Below the pieces are notes generated by a model. The model saw only the letters and a list, made by a program, of their open reading frames with translations. It was not told the DNA's origin and searched no databases. This document shows positions 6,541 to 7,549 of a stretch of 7,549 bases of DNA, one piece after another. The DNA is from an uncultured Sphingobium sp. (GTDB taxonomy: Bacteria; Pseudomonadota; Alphaproteobacteria; Sphingomonadales; Sphingomonadaceae), in assembly GCA_946479185.1 (NCBI GenBank), contig CAMLFF010000156.1, forward strand, positions 1 through 7,549. Reading direction: 5' to 3'. The translations under genes were made by a program, and so were the position numbers. Positions within the stretch are counted from its first letter, which is position 1. Each line of letters begins with the position of its first letter.

Positions 6541-6951
6541 ATGTCGAACGTTCTGGTTCTTGAAGACGAAGTCATCATCGCGCTCGATCTCGAGATGACG
6601 TTGAACGAGCTTGGCTTTGCCGATGTTCTGATCGCCTCATCGGTCGATCAGGCTTTGAGCGTGCTCGCGGCCTATGACATCAGCTTCGCGATCCTGGATT
6701 ATAACCTGGGTGCGGACACGGCGGAGCGCGTGATTGAGCGCCTCAAGGAGCGTGGCACGCCGTTCATCGTGATGAGCGGCTATATGGACCGCACGCATCT
6801 GGGTGATGGTGCGGAAGACTGGCTGCTGCTTGGCAAGCCAGCCAATGCCGCCGCACTCTCACAGGCGCTGGAAACGATCGGCATCAGCGAGGTCCCATCG
6901 GGCGCCGCGCATGTGACGCGCCCATCGACAAATGACGGTTCATCAGCCTAA
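6541..6951 (+). CDS. Single-domain response regulator (receiver only)
   Basis: This 136-residue cytoplasmic protein consists of a CheY-like receiver domain (about 3-118) and a short polar tail rich in Ser, Thr, Pro and Ala. The phosphorylation machinery is complete: acidic pair E8/D9 in VLEDE, phosphoacceptor D53 in AILDYNLG, S79 in VMSGY, and K99 in LLGKPA. No DNA-binding or enzymatic output domain follows, so it should act through protein contacts or as a phosphate sink or relay. Such receivers in alphaproteobacteria often serve HWE/HisKA2 kinases or the general stress pathway, but no cognate kinase is adjacent. The ATG is preceded by AGG with about nine bases of spacing. It is divergent from the Crp-like gene and shares its regulatory region. 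Confidence 0.9.
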   Translation: MSNVLVLEDEVIIALDLEMTLNELGFADVLIASSVDQALSVLAAYDISFAILDYNLGADTAERVIERLKERGTPFIVMSGYMDRTHLGDGAEDWLLLGKPANAAALSQALETIGISEVPSGAAHVTRPSTNDGSSA

Positions 6952-6982
6952 GTCGCGTCGTCTGCAACAGTGACCTCAATTA

Positions 6983-7003
6983 CCTGCCGGGTGGCTTGGC
7001 AGG
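6983..7003 (+). terminator. Weak hairpin after the receiver gene
   Basis: CCTGCC (6983-6988) can pair with GGCAGG (6998-7003) around a nine-base loop; a second GGCAGG begins at 7003 and offers an alternative pairing. It lies 32 bases past the stop codon. No T-run follows, so intrinsic termination is doubtful. Confidence 0.22.
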
Positions 7004-7038
7004 GCAGGCGAAACTGTGTCTGCGAGGCGGCGTAATAC

Positions 7039-7067
7039 TTGACGTAGCTAACCATCTCGACTAGAAT
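7039..7067 (+). promoter_or_regulatory. Sigma-70-type promoter of the dioxygenase gene
   Basis: TTGACG (7039-7044) and TAGAAT (7062-7067) are separated by exactly 17 bases. Each hexamer differs by one base from the consensus TTGACA/TATAAT. The expected transcript start near 7074 leaves a leader of about 18 bases that contains the ribosome site AGGAGAG (7080-7086), five bases before the ATG at 7092. This is the best core promoter in the window. Confidence 0.75.
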
Positions 7068-7073
7068 AGCTAC
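7044..7073. repeat. Operator-like inverted repeat GTAGCTA-N16-TAGCTAC
   Basis: The seven-base arms (7044-7050 and 7067-7073) are perfect inverted copies. Their centres are 23 bases apart, about two helical turns. The left arm begins on the last base of the -35 box and the right arm begins on the last base of the -10 box, so a dimeric or tetrameric repressor bound here would block RNA polymerase. TAGCTA is itself palindromic. The regulator is not in the window. Confidence 0.45.
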
Positions 7074-7091
7074 TGTGATAGGAGAGATTTG

Positions 7092-7549
7092 ATGACCATT
7101 GTCGCCACCCCCATGTCGCCCCGCTTCGGCGCAGAAATTTCGGGCGTGGACATCAGCAAGCCGCTCGATGCCGATACCGTGCAGGCGCTGATTGCCCAGC
7201 AGGATCAATGGGGCGTGACAGTTTATCGCAATACGGGCCTGGATGATGAAGGCCAGATCGCCTTTGCGCGCAACTTCGGTCATCTTGAGAGCCTGCCGCC
7301 ACGCGAGGGTCGCCCGCGCATCTTCCTGTTCAACGCTGGCAATCTGGGGGCGGATGGCGAGATCAACTGGAGCCCGCACGCGACGACCTATCGCAAGGGC
7401 GATCAGATCTGGCACACGGACAGCAGCTTCATGGATCTGCGCACAAGCTATTCGATGCTGCGCGCGGTGGAGGTGCCTCCGTCTGGCGGTCCGACCTGGT
7501 TCGCCGATGCGCGCCCGGCCTATGATGATCTGCCGCAGGACATCAAAGA
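7092..7549 (+). CDS. TfdA/TauD-family 2-oxoglutarate-dependent dioxygenase (partial)
   Basis: The first 152 codons are present and the frame runs off the right edge; family members are about 280-300 residues. These Fe(II) enzymes use 2-oxoglutarate and oxygen to hydroxylate a substrate, which often leads to cleavage such as desulfonation of taurine or ether cleavage of phenoxyacetates. Visible family features are FGAEISGVDISKPL (12-25), QIAFARNFGHLE (55-66) and the iron-binding HxD motif in WHTDSSF, with H108 and D110. YSMLRAVEVPPSGGPTWFAD then follows, which resembles TfdA (2,4-D dioxygenase) more closely than TauD from my memory of that sequence. The distal iron histidine and the 2-oxoglutarate-binding arginine lie beyond the window. 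Substrate is unknown; TfdA-like homologues are common in alphaproteobacteria and need not degrade 2,4-D. The start has a strong ribosome site and its own promoter. Confidence 0.9.
   Translation, partial: MTIVATPMSPRFGAEISGVDISKPLDADTVQALIAQQDQWGVTVYRNTGLDDEGQIAFARNFGHLESLPPREGRPRIFLFNAGNLGADGEINWSPHATTYRKGDQIWHTDSSFMDLRTSYSMLRAVEVPPSGGPTWFADARPAYDDLPQDIK

Noticed and set aside
6948..7415. A 155-codon minus-strand open frame
   Set aside because: It overlaps the dioxygenase coding sequence, which has a promoter, a ribosome site and the HxD motif. The translated product shows no recognisable family.

Overview
The window looks like chromosomal DNA of a GC-rich alphaproteobacterium, probably a member of the Sphingomonadales. 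This rests on the high GC content with GC-rich third codon positions, an RskA-type anti-sigma factor paired with a small ECF sigma factor, a Crp/Fnr regulator ending in a CxCEQLVRxHF-like tail, and a Kup transporter next to a short KdpD-like kinase. The taxonomic call is inference from gene content. No rRNA, tRNA, CRISPR array, insertion sequence or phage gene is visible.

Layout, left to right. Positions 1-5509 hold one long minus-strand array, transcribed right to left: kup (potassium uptake permease), a truncated KdpD-like histidine kinase, a KdpE-like response regulator, a possible 21-codon leader ORF, an ECF sigma factor, its RskA-like membrane anti-sigma factor, and the first 22 codons of an exported protein cut by the window edge. 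The genes are tightly packed. The kinase Shine-Dalgarno overlaps the kup stop, kinase and regulator share ATGA, and sigma and anti-sigma overlap by 8 bp. A candidate ECF-type promoter (GCATCC-N16-CGTATC, spacer filled by a perfect palindrome) precedes the exported protein. Positions 5614-6387 hold a minus-strand Crp/Fnr-family regulator, separated from kup by a short gap with two small inverted repeats.

From 6388 to 6540 is a divergent regulatory region between the Crp-like gene and a plus-strand single-domain response regulator (6541-6951). It contains three copies of CAAGRGTT and a small inverted repeat. A clean sigma-70-type promoter (TTGACG-N17-TAGAAT) flanked by a perfect 7-bp inverted repeat then drives a TfdA/TauD-like 2-oxoglutarate dioxygenase that runs off the right edge.

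How the genes may work together (inference): the kinase and regulator resemble KdpDE but sit beside kup rather than kdpFABC, and the kinase lacks the cytoplasmic KdpD/Usp input module. This suggests a rewired potassium or osmotic sensor controlling Kup. The sigma/anti-sigma pair downstream may couple this to an envelope stress output. The Crp-like protein and the stand-alone receiver are probably regulators of separate signalling inputs, and the dioxygenase starts an independent, probably inducible, transcription unit.
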